Assembly: GCF_018885265.1 (NCBI RefSeq)
Contig: NZ_CP076538.1
Coordinates: 186,001 to 250,000, forward strand
DNA from: Amycolatopsis aidingensis
GTDB taxonomy: Bacteria > Actinomycetota > Actinomycetes > Mycobacteriales > Pseudonocardiaceae
DNA: 64,000 nucleotides
Direction: 5' to 3'
Part shown: piece by piece, positions 42,602 through 51,359 of the stretch
How the letters are laid out: each line of letters opens with the position of its first letter
Position numbering within the stretch: position 1 is the stretch's first letter
Translations under genes and position numbers: made by a program
The notes under the pieces: generated by a model
Seen by the model: only the letters and a program-made list of their open reading frames with translations
The model's database searches: none
Told to the model about the DNA's origin: nothing

Positions 42602-43051
42602 GTGACGCATATCGCCCTCGCCGAGACCTTCGGCTCCGACCTCGCCAGGGGGATCGGGGCCATCCTGCTGTACGCCGTCGTCGGGCTGCTGCTGATGCTC
42701 GTCGGCTTCTACGCCATCGACCTCACCACCCCCGGCAAGCTCTCCGAGCTGGTGCGCAGGGGACTGCCGAACGCGGTGATCGTCACCGCCTCCGGGATGC
42801 TGTCCATGGCGTTCATCATCGTGGTGGCGATTTTCACCTCCTCCAGCGACCTCACCGAGGGCCTGATCACCTCGCTGGTGTTCGGCCTGGTCGGGATCGT
42901 CGGGCAGGTACTCGCGGTGCGGGTGCTGGAGTGGGCGACCAGGATCGACGTCCGCTCCACCATCGAGAGCGAGACCTACGCCCCGGCCAGCTTCGTGGTC
43001 GCCGCGGCGCACCTCGCGCTCGGCCTCGTGGTAGCGGTCGCGGTGAGCTGA
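42602..43051 (+). CDS. DUF350 (YjfL-like) integral membrane protein
   Basis: 149 residues with four hydrophobic segments (LLYAVVGLLLMLVGFYAID, AVIVTASGMLSMAFIIVVAI, LITSLVFGLVGIVGQVLAV and a last one near the end). DUF350 proteins are small membrane proteins found next to YgiC/YjfC and DUF1190 genes, as here. The function is unknown. GTG start at 42602 with GGGGAG nearby. Gap of 80 bp from the previous gene. Confidence 0.8.
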   Translation: MTHIALAETFGSDLARGIGAILLYAVVGLLLMLVGFYAIDLTTPGKLSELVRRGLPNAVIVTASGMLSMAFIIVVAIFTSSSDLTEGLITSLVFGLVGIVGQVLAVRVLEWATRIDVRSTIESETYAPASFVVAAAHLALGLVVAVAVS

Positions 43052-43067
43052 CTATTAGCGTGAAGCC

Positions 43068-43988
43068 GTGCGCCTACTGAGGACGCCGGACGACCGGTTC
43101 ACCGACCTGCCCGATTTCGACCACGAGCCACACTACGTGGACATCCCCGACCCCGACGGTGGCCTGCTCCGCATCGCCTACGTCGAGGCAGGCCCCGCGG
43201 ACGGCCAACCCGTCCTGCTGCTGCACGGGGAGCCCACGTGGTCGTTCCTGTACCGCAAGATGCTGCCGGTGCTGGCCGACGCGGGGTTGCGGGCGATCGC
43301 CCCGGACCTGGTCGGCTTCGGCCGCTCCGACAAACCGGCGGAGATGGTCGACCACACCTACGCCAAGCATGTCGAATGGATGCGCGCGCTCGCCTTCGAC
43401 GCGCTCGACCTGCGGGACGTCGTGCTGTTCGGGCAGGACTGGGGCGGCCTGATCGGGCTGCGGCTGGTCGCCGAGCACCCGGACCGCTTCGCCGGGGTGG
43501 TCGCCTCGAACACCGGCCTGCCCACCGGGGACGAGGGCATGCCGAAGGCGTGGTGGGCCTTCCGCGAGATGGTGGAGAACGCGCAGGTCTTCGACATCGG
43601 CAGGCTCGTGCAGGCCGGCAGCCAGAGCACGCTGAGCGAGGAGGTCCAGGCCGCCTACGACGCCCCGTTCCCGAACGAGATGTACAAGGCGGCCCCGCGG
43701 GCCATGCCGAGTATCGTGCCCACCCAGCCGGACGATCCGGCCACCGAGGCCAACCGGGCGGCCTGGACCAAGTTGTCCACACTGGACATCCCGTTCCTGT
43801 GCGCCTTCGGCGACAGCGACCCGATCACCGGCGGGATGGCGGAGCGCCTGCGCACCGCCGTGCCAGGGGCTTCCGGGCGCAACCACCCGACCATCCAGGA
43901 CGCGGGCCACTTCATCCAGGAGGACGCTGGCGAGCACCTGGCGCGGGTGGTCGCGGAGTTCACGACTACCCTCTCCAGGCGTGATTGA
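43068..43988 (+). CDS. dhmA: Haloalkane dehalogenase-like alpha/beta hydrolase
   Basis: 306 residues. It has the halide-site motif [13 protein letters not shown], the nucleophile in FGQDWGG (Asp, followed by Trp that helps bind halide), [11 protein letters not shown], the acid in [11 protein letters not shown] and the base in DAGHFIQED. These are the marks of subfamily I haloalkane dehalogenases, which hydrolyse C-halogen bonds. Epoxide hydrolase or other relatives cannot be fully excluded. It overlaps the start of serS by 8 bp, so it is probably read on the serS transcript. Confidence 0.82.
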   Translation: MRLLRTPDDRFTDLPDFDHEPHYVDIPDPDGGLLRIAYVEAGPADGQPVLLLHGEPTWSFLYRKMLPVLADAGLRAIAPDLVGFGRSDKPAEMVDHTYAKHVEWMRALAFDALDLRDVVLFGQDWGGLIGLRLVAEHPDRFAGVVASNTGLPTGDEGMPKAWWAFREMVENAQVFDIGRLVQAGSQSTLSEEVQAAYDAPFPNEMYKAAPRAMPSIVPTQPDDPATEANRAAWTKLSTLDIPFLCAFGDSDPITGGMAERLRTAVPGASGRNHPTIQDAGHFIQEDAGEHLARVVAEFTTTLSRRD

Positions 43989-45255
43989 CCCCAGGACGCT
44001 GCGCGAAGACCCCGATGCCGTGCGCGCCTCGCAGCGCGCGCGTGGCGAGGACGAGGGTGTGGTGGACAAGCTGCTGACCCTCGACTCCCGGCGCAGGTCC
44101 GCGATCGCCTCCGCCGACAACCTGCGTGCCGAGCAGAAGCAGCTGGGTAAGCAGATCGGCAAGGCGCAGGGGGAGGAGCGGGATGCCCTGCTGGCCAAGG
44201 GCAAGGAGCTGGCTGCGCAGGTCAAGGCCGCCGAGGCCGAGCAGGGGCAGGCCGAGGCCGAGTTCGACGAGCTGCACCGGCTGTTGCCCAACCTGGTGCA
44301 CCCCGCGGCCCCGGCGGGTGGCGAGGACGACTACACCGTGCTCAAGCACGTCGGCACCCCGGCCGAGTTCACCTTCACCCCCCGGGACCACCTCGAACTG
44401 GGCGAGGGCATCGGCGCGCTGGACATGGAGCGCGGCGCGAAGGTCTCCGGGGCGCGCTTCTACTTTCTCACCGGTGTCGGTGCCCAGCTCCAGCTCGCGC
44501 TGCTGAACCTGGCCGCCGCGCAGGCCGCGGAGTACGGCTTCACCCTGATGATCACACCGGTGCTGGTGCGGCCGGAGATCATGTCCGGCACCGGCTTCCT
44601 CGGTGCGCACGACTCCGAGGTCTACCGGCTGCGGGACGACGACCTGTACCTGGTCGGCACCTCGGAGGTCTCGCTGGCCGGCTACCACGCCGAGGAGATC
44701 CTGGACCTTTCCGCGGGGCCGCTGCGGTACGCGGGCTGGTCCTCCTGCTTCCGCCGGGAGGCAGGCTCGTACGGCAAGGACACCAGGGGCATCATCCGGG
44801 TGCACCAGTTCGACAAGGTCGAGATGTTCAGCTACTGCCGCCCCGAGGAGGCCGAGGCCGAGCACGAGCGGCTGCTCGGCTGGGAGGAGCAGATGCTGGG
44901 CAAGATCGAGGTGCCGTACCGGGTGATCGACACCGCGGCTGGTGACCTGGGTACCTCGGCGGCCCGCAAGTACGACTGCGAGGCGTGGATCCCCACCCAG
45001 CAGGCCTACCGGGAACTCACCTCGACCTCGAACTGCACCACCTTCCAGGCCCGCAGGCTGGGCATCCGGTACCGGGACGAGAACGGCAGGCCGCAGGCGG
45101 CGGCCACGCTGAACGGCACCCTGGCCACCACGCGCTGGATCGTGGCCATCCTGGAGAACCACCAGCAGGAGGACGGCTCGGTCCGGGTGCCCGAGGCGCT
45201 GCGCCCCTTCCTCGGCGGCCGTGAGCTGCTCGCCCCGGTGGGAAACGGTTCCTGA
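43981..45255 (+). CDS. serS: Seryl-tRNA synthetase
   Basis: 424 residues with the expected class II architecture: a helical arm (about 30-105, including [20 protein letters not shown]), then the catalytic domain with motif 1 ([20 protein letters not shown]), motif 2 ([20 protein letters not shown]) and motif 3 ([20 protein letters not shown]). It charges tRNA-Ser. Starts at GTG inside the end of the dehalogenase gene (8 bp overlap). Confidence 0.95.
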   Translation: MIDPRTLREDPDAVRASQRARGEDEGVVDKLLTLDSRRRSAIASADNLRAEQKQLGKQIGKAQGEERDALLAKGKELAAQVKAAEAEQGQAEAEFDELHRLLPNLVHPAAPAGGEDDYTVLKHVGTPAEFTFTPRDHLELGEGIGALDMERGAKVSGARFYFLTGVGAQLQLALLNLAAAQAAEYGFTLMITPVLVRPEIMSGTGFLGAHDSEVYRLRDDDLYLVGTSEVSLAGYHAEEILDLSAGPLRYAGWSSCFRREAGSYGKDTRGIIRVHQFDKVEMFSYCRPEEAEAEHERLLGWEEQMLGKIEVPYRVIDTAAGDLGTSAARKYDCEAWIPTQQAYRELTSTSNCTTFQARRLGIRYRDENGRPQAAATLNGTLATTRWIVAILENHQQEDGSVRVPEALRPFLGGRELLAPVGNGS

Positions 45256-45256
45256 G

Positions 45257-45793
45257 ATGCGGAACGGGGGGATCTGCGGCGCGTTGCTGGCGGCGGCCGC
45301 GCTGCTCACCTCCTGTGCCGGCACGGTCACCGGCACCGCCCAGCCGGTGCCGGTGACCGAGGCACCGGGCAGCACCCAGCCGCAGGGGCCCGATCCCTGC
45401 GCCCTGCTGACCCCCGCGGACGCGAACAAGCTCGGCCTCGCCCCGGAACCGGAGTTCACCGAGGGCAACAAGGACCAGCTGGTGCCGCCATTCTGTCAGT
45501 GGAAGCCCGCCGACCCGGACGCCGCCTTCGACCCGCTCGGCGTCGGCCTCAGCGAGGACCTTGCGATCGAGGAGTACTTCGCCAGCAAGGCGCCTGCGGA
45601 GGTGCTGGAGTTCGGCGGGCTGCGGTGGGGTCGCTACGAGAGCACCTTCGGCCCGAGCATCTGCAACCTGGCGGTCAAGCTGGACGACTTCGCCTTCGTG
45701 GTGATCACCGGCGGCAACTCCGGCACCCCGGAGCAGGCCTGCGAACTGCCCAAGGCCGCCGCCCCCCTGGTCGCCTCCCGCCTCCCCCGCTAG
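45257..45793 (+). CDS. DUF3558-type lipoprotein
   Basis: 178 residues with a lipoprotein signal (GALLAAAALLTSC, Cys about 20) right after the serS stop. The mature domain fits DUF3558: DPCALLTPADANKLGLAPEP, FCQWKPADPDAAFDPLGVGL, SICNLAVKLDDFAFVVI and CELPKAAAPLVASRL. Starts at ATG 45257 one base after the serS stop codon; it is probably translated from the same mRNA. Function unknown; surface lipoprotein. Confidence 0.8.
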   Translation: MRNGGICGALLAAAALLTSCAGTVTGTAQPVPVTEAPGSTQPQGPDPCALLTPADANKLGLAPEPEFTEGNKDQLVPPFCQWKPADPDAAFDPLGVGLSEDLAIEEYFASKAPAEVLEFGGLRWGRYESTFGPSICNLAVKLDDFAFVVITGGNSGTPEQACELPKAAAPLVASRLPR

Positions 45794-45804
45794 CCGGAAG
45801 GCGT

Positions 45805-47004
45805 TCACACCTGGTCGGCCACGTGGCGGGCGATCTCCAATGCGCTGGTCGCCGCCGGTGAGGGCGCGTTCAGCACGTGGACCTGGTTCGGCGCGGTCTC
45901 GATCAGGAAGTCGTCCACCAGCGAGCCGTCCGGCAGCAGCGCCTGCGCCCGCACCCCGGAGCCGTGCCGCACGATGTCCTCTGGACGCACCGCGGGCACC
46001 AGGCGGGCCAGGCTGGCCGCGAACCGCCGTTTCGAGAACGAGCGGCGCACCTCGTCCAGCCCGGTCGGGAACGCGTACCTCCGCGCCAGCTTCCACGCAC
46101 CGGGGAAGCCCGCGACCTCGGCGAGGTCCCTCGCGGAGACGTCGGCCCAGCGGTAGCCCTCCCGGCGCAGCGCGAGTACGGCGTTCGGGCCCGCGTGCAC
46201 GCTGCCGTCCAGCATCCGGGTCAGGTGCACCCCGAGGAAGGGCAGGGAAGGGTCGGGCACCGGGTAGATCAGCCCGCGCACCAGGTGCCTGCGCTCCGGG
46301 CGCAGCTCGTAGTACTCGCCGCGGAAGGGCACGATCCTCGCCCGCGGGGTGAGCCCGGCCAGCCGCGCCACCCGGTCGGACTGCAGGCCCGCGCAGTTGA
46401 CCAGCGCGTCCGCGCGCAGCACCTCGTGGCCGGTGGCGATCTCGACCCCACCGGTGGAGCCGGGCCGGATGCCCAGCGCGGGCGTGCCCGGCCGCAGGTC
46501 GGCGCCTGCCTTTTCGAGCAGCCGGACGAGTGCCGCGCAGACCCCGGGAAAGTCGATGATCCCGGTGGACTCCACCCGCAGCGCGCCGACGCAGGCCACC
46601 TCGGGCTCGTACTCTTGCGCCTCGGCGGCGGTGATGGTCTTCGCCGGAACCCCGTTGGCCTCGGCCCGCTCGGCGAGCACCCGCAACGCGGGCAGCTCGG
46701 CGGCCGAGGTGGCCACCACCAGCTTCCCGCAGACCTCGACCGGCACCCCGTGCGCGCGGGCGAACTCGACGATCGAGGCGTTGCCAGCCACCGACATCCT
46801 GGCCTTGAACGAGCCCGGCTTGTAGTACAGACCGGCGTGCACGACGTTGGAGTTGTGCCCGGTCTGGTGGGCGGCCCAGTGGTTCTCCTTCTCCAGCACG
46901 GTGACCCGCAAGCCACGGCCGGTCAGCTCGTGGGCCACGGCCAGCCCGATGATCCCGCCACCGATGACGACGACTCGACGCACGGCTGGCAGCGTAGCGC
47001 TCAC
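45805..47004 (-). CDS. lhgO: L-2-hydroxyglutarate oxidase-like FAD enzyme
   Basis: 399 residues of the DAO/GlpO oxidoreductase fold. The N-terminal FAD-binding motif VVVIGGGIIGLAVAHEL is followed by an E (VTVLEKE), and the LhgO-typical stretch TGHNSNVVHAGLYYKPGS. Other segments: GVPVEVCGKLVVAT, VPFRGEYYELRP, PVPDPSLPFLGVHLTRMLDG. LhgO oxidises L-2-hydroxyglutarate to 2-oxoglutarate. The GTG start overlaps the P450 stop by 4 bp, an unusual co-translation with a cytochrome P450. Confidence 0.88.
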   Translation of the reverse strand: MSATLPAVRRVVVIGGGIIGLAVAHELTGRGLRVTVLEKENHWAAHQTGHNSNVVHAGLYYKPGSFKARMSVAGNASIVEFARAHGVPVEVCGKLVVATSAAELPALRVLAERAEANGVPAKTITAAEAQEYEPEVACVGALRVESTGIIDFPGVCAALVRLLEKAGADLRPGTPALGIRPGSTGGVEIATGHEVLRADALVNCAGLQSDRVARLAGLTPRARIVPFRGEYYELRPERRHLVRGLIYPVPDPSLPFLGVHLTRMLDGSVHAGPNAVLALRREGYRWADVSARDLAEVAGFPGAWKLARRYAFPTGLDEVRRSFSKRRFAASLARLVPAVRPEDIVRHGSGVRAQALLPDGSLVDDFLIETAPNQVHVLNAPSPAATSALEIARHVADQV

Positions 47005-48089
47005 CAGGTCACTGGCAGCTCGGCCGGCCCTCCGGTCAGCGTTCCCGTACGCCAGCGGATGTCCCCAGGCTCCACGGCCAGGCGCAACCCCGGGAACCGC
47101 GCGGAGAGCTGGGCGAACACCGCCTGCAACTCGATCCGGGCCAGCGGCGCGCCGATGCAGTAGCGGGCGCCGTGCCCGAAGGTCAGATGCGCCGTGGACT
47201 GGCGGGTGAGGTCCGCCCGTTCCGGCTCGGGGAAGAATTCAGGGTCGTGGTTGGCGGCATCGGTGTCCAGCAACACCAGGTCCCCCGCCCGGACGGTGAC
47301 CCCGTCGATTTCCAGGTCGGTGCGGGCGTACCGGGGGATCCCGCCGCCGGGCCTTGCCGGTGCCCGCAGGATCTCCTCCACCGCGCTCGGGACGAGTTCC
47401 GGCCGCTCGACGAGGGCCTGCCACTGCTCGCGGTTGGTCAGCAACAGCAGCGTGCCGAGGCCGATCTGCGTCACCGTGGTCTCGTGGCCCGCGAACAGCA
47501 GCGCCATGGACAGCATGGCCGCCTCCTCGTCGGTCACCCCGTCCTCGGCGCACAGCCGGGAGATCACGTCGTCGGCCGGATCCCGCCGCTTGGCCGCGAC
47601 CAGCCTCCTGCCGTAGCCGAGCAGCTCGGCCAGGCCCTGCTCGGAACGAGCCCGATCGCGCGTGTCGCCCGCGGCCTCGGTCCAGGCGCGGAACGACTCC
47701 CGGTCGGCGTAGGGCACGCCGAGTAACTCGCAGATCACCAGGATGGGCAGCGGCAGGGCCACCGCGGCGTGCAGGTCGGCCGCCGTCCCCCGGGCGGCAA
47801 GGTCGTCCAGCAGCCGGGTGGTCAGCGCCTCGACCCTGGGGCGCAGGGCGTGCATGTGCTTGGCGGTGAAGTGCGGTTGCAGTAGCGCACGCATCCGGGC
47901 GTGGTCGGCCTGCTCGGTGTCGAAGTCCCCCATCGGGCCACCGAACAGGGCGGACTCGCCGGTGCGGGCCGCCGCGTCCGGGTTCGGGTGGGAGCGGCCG
48001 AGCCGTTGGTCGTTCAGCAGACGTCGTACCTGTGCGTGGCCGGTGACCTGCCACGCCTCGTCGCCGGTCGCGGTGTGGATCCGGTCCAT
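47001..48089 (-). CDS. Cytochrome P450
   Basis: 362 residues, a little short for a P450. I-helix: LLFAGHETTVTQI; ExxR in EEILR; the PERF-like ADLTRQST region; and the heme-binding loop FGHGARYCIGAPLARIE with the axial Cys. The bacterial class (CYP105-type) needs a separate ferredoxin, which is not found here. The substrate is unknown. ATG 48089 with GGTGA before it; GTG 48098 also possible. Divergent from a TetR gene with repeated operators between, which suggests ligand-induced expression. Confidence 0.9.
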   Translation of the reverse strand: MDRIHTATGDEAWQVTGHAQVRRLLNDQRLGRSHPNPDAAARTGESALFGGPMGDFDTEQADHARMRALLQPHFTAKHMHALRPRVEALTTRLLDDLAARGTAADLHAAVALPLPILVICELLGVPYADRESFRAWTEAAGDTRDRARSEQGLAELLGYGRRLVAAKRRDPADDVISRLCAEDGVTDEEAAMLSMALLFAGHETTVTQIGLGTLLLLTNREQWQALVERPELVPSAVEEILRAPARPGGGIPRYARTDLEIDGVTVRAGDLVLLDTDAANHDPEFFPEPERADLTRQSTAHLTFGHGARYCIGAPLARIELQAVFAQLSARFPGLRLAVEPGDIRWRTGTLTGGPAELPVTW

Positions 48090-48164
48090 ATGTTTCACCT
48101 TACTTGTATAAGTTCGATTAAATAAACCTACTTGTATAATCCGGCTTAGACAAGTGGAGGTGCG
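48090..48164. promoter_or_regulatory. Divergent promoter with repeated TetR-type operator motif
   Basis: The 75-bp gap between the P450 and tetR genes contains ACTTGTATAA twice (48102-48111 and 48130-48139, 28 bp apart). The second copy overlaps TTAGACAAG (48146-48154), nearly its reverse complement, so CTTGTATAA...TTAGACAAG forms a dyad with a 6-bp spacer. A TATAAT (48135-48140) could be the -10 of tetR. The AT-rich character is unlike the rest of the window. It likely binds the adjacent TetR protein; this is inference. Confidence 0.6.
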
Positions 48165-48749
48165 ATGACGGCGACCCGGCGCATGCCGCGCGCGCAACGG
48201 CGGGCGCAGATTCTGGACGCGGCCACCCGCGCGTTCGCGCGCACCGGGTTCGCGGCCACCGGCCTGGACGCGGTGGCCGCCGAGGCCGGAGTGACGCACG
48301 TGATCCTGTACCGCCACTTCGCCTCGAAGGGCGAGCTGTACCGGGCCGTGCTGGACCGGGCTTGCCAGCGGCTCGAGGAGTCGGTCGGCAGCGACGACTT
48401 CGACGAGACCAGCATCCCCACGTTGCTGCGGGCGGCCGCCGAGGACCCCGACGGTTTCCGGTTGCTGTTCCGGCATGCGGTGCGCGAGCCGGAGTTCCGC
48501 GACGTGATCGACACGTTCCGCACGGCGGCCATCGAGATCACCGATCGCCAGCTCGCCGAGGCCATTCCGGCGGGACCCTGGCGGGACTGGGCGGCACGGC
48601 TGGTGCCGACGGTCGCGCTCGAAGCCGTGCTCGCCTGGCTGGACGCCGGCCAGCCGGACCCCGGCCTGGCCGCCCAGCGGGTCGAGCAGGCCGTGCACGG
48701 CGTGCTCGACGCCGTTCGCCCCCAGGCCCGTGTTTCAGGTAGCGGGTGA
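48165..48749 (+). CDS. TetR-family transcriptional regulator
   Basis: 194 residues with an N-terminal helix-turn-helix (ILDAATRAFARTGFAATGLD, then AVAAEAGVTHVILYRHFASK) and a helical ligand-binding domain. It is divergent from the P450-lhgO pair and probably represses it and itself through the repeats at 48102-48154. GTGGAGG precedes the ATG at 48165. Its 3' end overlaps the convergent MerR gene by 15 bp. Confidence 0.9.
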   Translation: MTATRRMPRAQRRAQILDAATRAFARTGFAATGLDAVAAEAGVTHVILYRHFASKGELYRAVLDRACQRLEESVGSDDFDETSIPTLLRAAAEDPDGFRLLFRHAVREPEFRDVIDTFRTAAIEITDRQLAEAIPAGPWRDWAARLVPTVALEAVLAWLDAGQPDPGLAAQRVEQAVHGVLDAVRPQARVSGSG

Positions 48750-49646
48750 GTCCTGGGCGGATAGCTCTTCGGCCAGTTCCATACAGCGCAGGCGGGCCGG
48801 GGAGAAGTCGTAGGGCATCTTGCCGATGGCCTCAAACGCGCTCATGGAGTCAGCCTCCCGCCTGCCGGAGCTGAGGTCGGCCGCGTCCTCGCCGTCATCG
48901 GCGGTAGCAGAGTGCAAAGTGTCCCAGGCTTCGAAGAGAGCATCGTCGTCCTTACCCAGACCGGACTCCTCGATGACGGCCTGCAGGGCGCTTTCGAAGG
49001 CGTGCCGCTCGGCGGCCACTCGAGCCACCCGTGGATCATCGACGGCGACGCTGTCATCGAGTGCCTCCTCGGCGCCATCGATGCGGTCGGAATCCGCCCG
49101 CAGAGCGGGATGCGTGGCCAGGACGAGGAAGCGGGTGGCCTGGACGGCCGCGCCGAGCGGGCCGAGGATCCGCTCAGTGACCAGCAGACTGTCCAAGTCC
49201 GCCTGACGCAGGGAGACTTCGGGCAGCCTTTTGAGGCGTTCGGTGACGAAGTCGGAGAGCAGGCCCATCCGGCTGCCTTCGGTGCGCATCCGCTGCACGG
49301 CGGTCCGTTGCCGCCGCAGTTCCGCCTCCTGCTCGGCGAGGGTTTCCGCCAACCGCTCCAGGATGCCCGCGATACCGTCCCCGCTGTCCGCACCGGCGGA
49401 AGCCATGCCGGTGGTAAAGGCGTCCCGGATGTCGTCCAGGGCGATCCCTGCGTTGGCCAGCTTGCGAATCCACAGCAGGCGGATCATGTCCTCATAGCCG
49501 TAGCGGCGGCGGTCATCACCGCCCCGCTCAGGCTCGGGGAGCAGGCCGATCTCGTGGTAGTGGCGAATCGCCCGTGGCGTGGTGCCGGCGAAGGCCGCCG
49601 CGTCACCGATCTTGACCTGGCGGGGCGGCATGAAGGACGAATGCAT
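48735..49646 (-). CDS. MerR-family transcriptional regulator
   Basis: 303 residues. The N-terminal MerR domain reads VKIGDAAAFAGTTPRAIRHY and HEIGLLPEPERGGDDRRRYG, then a helical region with a coiled-coil-like LERLAETLAEQEAELRRQRT. The long C-terminal part (about 115-300) is all-helical and may bind a ligand, but lacks TipAS-type motifs. ATG 49646 has AAAGG about 9 nt upstream; another ATG lies at 49631. It is downstream of the DHA2 exporter gene, with 141 bp between, so it may respond to an exported compound (inference). Confidence 0.78.
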   Translation of the reverse strand: MHSSFMPPRQVKIGDAAAFAGTTPRAIRHYHEIGLLPEPERGGDDRRRYGYEDMIRLLWIRKLANAGIALDDIRDAFTTGMASAGADSGDGIAGILERLAETLAEQEAELRRQRTAVQRMRTEGSRMGLLSDFVTERLKRLPEVSLRQADLDSLLVTERILGPLGAAVQATRFLVLATHPALRADSDRIDGAEEALDDSVAVDDPRVARVAAERHAFESALQAVIEESGLGKDDDALFEAWDTLHSATADDGEDAADLSSGRREADSMSAFEAIGKMPYDFSPARLRCMELAEELSAQDSPAT

Positions 49647-49787
49647 GAGCAGGGACCTTTCCGCGAGGGATCGGGAGGTAAGTCCACTGGACCACATACC
49701 GCTACGGAAGGTGCAACCCTGCACACACCGCCCCGCGCCAATGCCGGGAAATGTGCCTGCATCAGCCCTCGCCTGCAACAACACGGA

Positions 49788-51359
49788 CTAGCCAGGAACC
49801 CGTTCCGCGGCGTTGGTGCGGACCTCGCGCAGCAGTACCGCGGCCAGCACGGCGGCCACGCCGGTGATCAGCGCCCCGATCAGCGCCGTCACCCGCAGGC
49901 CCTGCACGAAGGCATGGTGCGCGGCATCCAGCAGGGCGTCCCCGGTTCCCGCGGGCAGCCTGGCGGCCACCGCCGTGGCCGCGCCGAGGGTGTCGCCCGC
50001 GGTCGCCACCGTCTGATCGGGCAGGCCGGGCGGTGCCGTCCCGGCGAGCGTGGACCGGTAGACCGCCACCCCGATGCTGCCCAGCACCGCCATGCCGAGG
50101 GCGCCGCCGAACTCGTTACCGGTCTCGGAAAGCGCCGAGGCGGCACCAGCGCGCTGCGCGGGAGCGCTGCTCACCACCAGGTCGTTGGCCAGGGCGGCGA
50201 CCACGCCGATTCCGCAGGTGAGCACCACCGCCCCCAGGATGATCGTGGCCAGCCCGCCCGCCGCGGTCACGGTGGTGAGCAGCAGGAACCCAGCGGAGCC
50301 GACCGCGAGGCCACCCGCGACGACGAAGCCGGGGCGGATCCACCGGGCCAGAGCCGCCGCGACCGCGGTGCCGGCCAGCATCCCAGCCAGCGCGGGCAGC
50401 GACCACATGGCGGCGGTGAACGGGCGCATACCGTACACCAGCTGTAGGTACTGCGCGGAGAACAGGCTGAACCCCATCGTGCAGAACAGGCTGAGCACGT
50501 TCGCCGCGAGGGACATACTGAACGCCCTGCGCGCGAACAACGCCAGGTCGACCATGGGGTCCGGGCGCCGCTGCCTGCGCACGAACACCACGCCGAGCGC
50601 CAGCCCCGCGGCGATGGCCAGCACCGGCCGCCAGCCTGCGCCGTGCTCGGCGAGCTGCTTCACCCCGTAGATCACCGGCAGCACGGCCGCCAGCGACAGC
50701 AGCGCGCTGAGCAGGTCGAACCGGCCCGGCTCCGGGTCGGCGAACTCTGGCAGCAGCTTCGGCCCGAGCACCAGCAGCAACATCATGGCGGGCACGTTGA
50801 TCAGGAACACCGAGCCCCACCAGAAGTGCTCCAGCAGCAGGCCGCCCAGCACCGGCCCGAGCATCGCGCCGCCCGCGAAGCCCGCCGTCCACACCGAGAT
50901 GGCGAGGGTGCGCTGCCGCTGGTCGTGGAACATGTTCCGGATCAGCGAGAGGGTGGAGGGCGCCAGGGTGGCGCCGCCGATACCGAGCAGGACGCGGGCC
51001 AGGATGAGCAGCTCGGCACTGTCGGCGTAGGCCGCGAGGATCGAGGCCGCGCCGAAGCCGGCCGCGCCGATCAGCAGCAGCCTGCGCCTGCCGATCCGGT
51101 CGCCGAGGACGCCCATGGTGACCAGCAGCCCGGCCAGCAGGAAGCCGTAGCTGTCCATGATCCACAGCAGCTGCGCGCCGGTCGGCTCGAGGTCGGCGCT
51201 GAGGAACGGCAGCGCGAGGAACAGCGCCGAAAGGTCCATGGAGACGAGCAGGCAGGGCAGGACGAGCACGGCGAGGCCGATCCACTCACGTGCCGTCGCC
51301 CGGGAAGCGATGTGATTCACGCCCGGCAGCGTGGGTGCGGGCACGCACCGCTCACGCAC
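49788..51359 (-). CDS. DHA2-type MFS multidrug exporter (14 TM)
   Basis: 523 residues with about 14 hydrophobic segments. Conserved motifs: MDLSALFLALPFLSADLEPT near the start, GVLGDRIGRRRLLLIGAAGF (motif A), ARVLLGIGGATLAPSTLSLI and LGPVLGGLLLEHFWWGSVFL (motif C-like). This is the EmrB/QacA family of proton-driven drug exporters. The GTG start at 51359 overlaps the SARP gene stop by 8 bp, so both lie on one transcript; later GTG starts (51344, 51320) are possible. Confidence 0.9.
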   Translation of the reverse strand: MRERCVPAPTLPGVNHIASRATAREWIGLAVLVLPCLLVSMDLSALFLALPFLSADLEPTGAQLLWIMDSYGFLLAGLLVTMGVLGDRIGRRRLLLIGAAGFGAASILAAYADSAELLILARVLLGIGGATLAPSTLSLIRNMFHDQRQRTLAISVWTAGFAGGAMLGPVLGGLLLEHFWWGSVFLINVPAMMLLLVLGPKLLPEFADPEPGRFDLLSALLSLAAVLPVIYGVKQLAEHGAGWRPVLAIAAGLALGVVFVRRQRRPDPMVDLALFARRAFSMSLAANVLSLFCTMGFSLFSAQYLQLVYGMRPFTAAMWSLPALAGMLAGTAVAAALARWIRPGFVVAGGLAVGSAGFLLLTTVTAAGGLATIILGAVVLTCGIGVVAALANDLVVSSAPAQRAGAASALSETGNEFGGALGMAVLGSIGVAVYRSTLAGTAPPGLPDQTVATAGDTLGAATAVAARLPAGTGDALLDAAHHAFVQGLRVTALIGALITGVAAVLAAVLLREVRTNAAERVPG

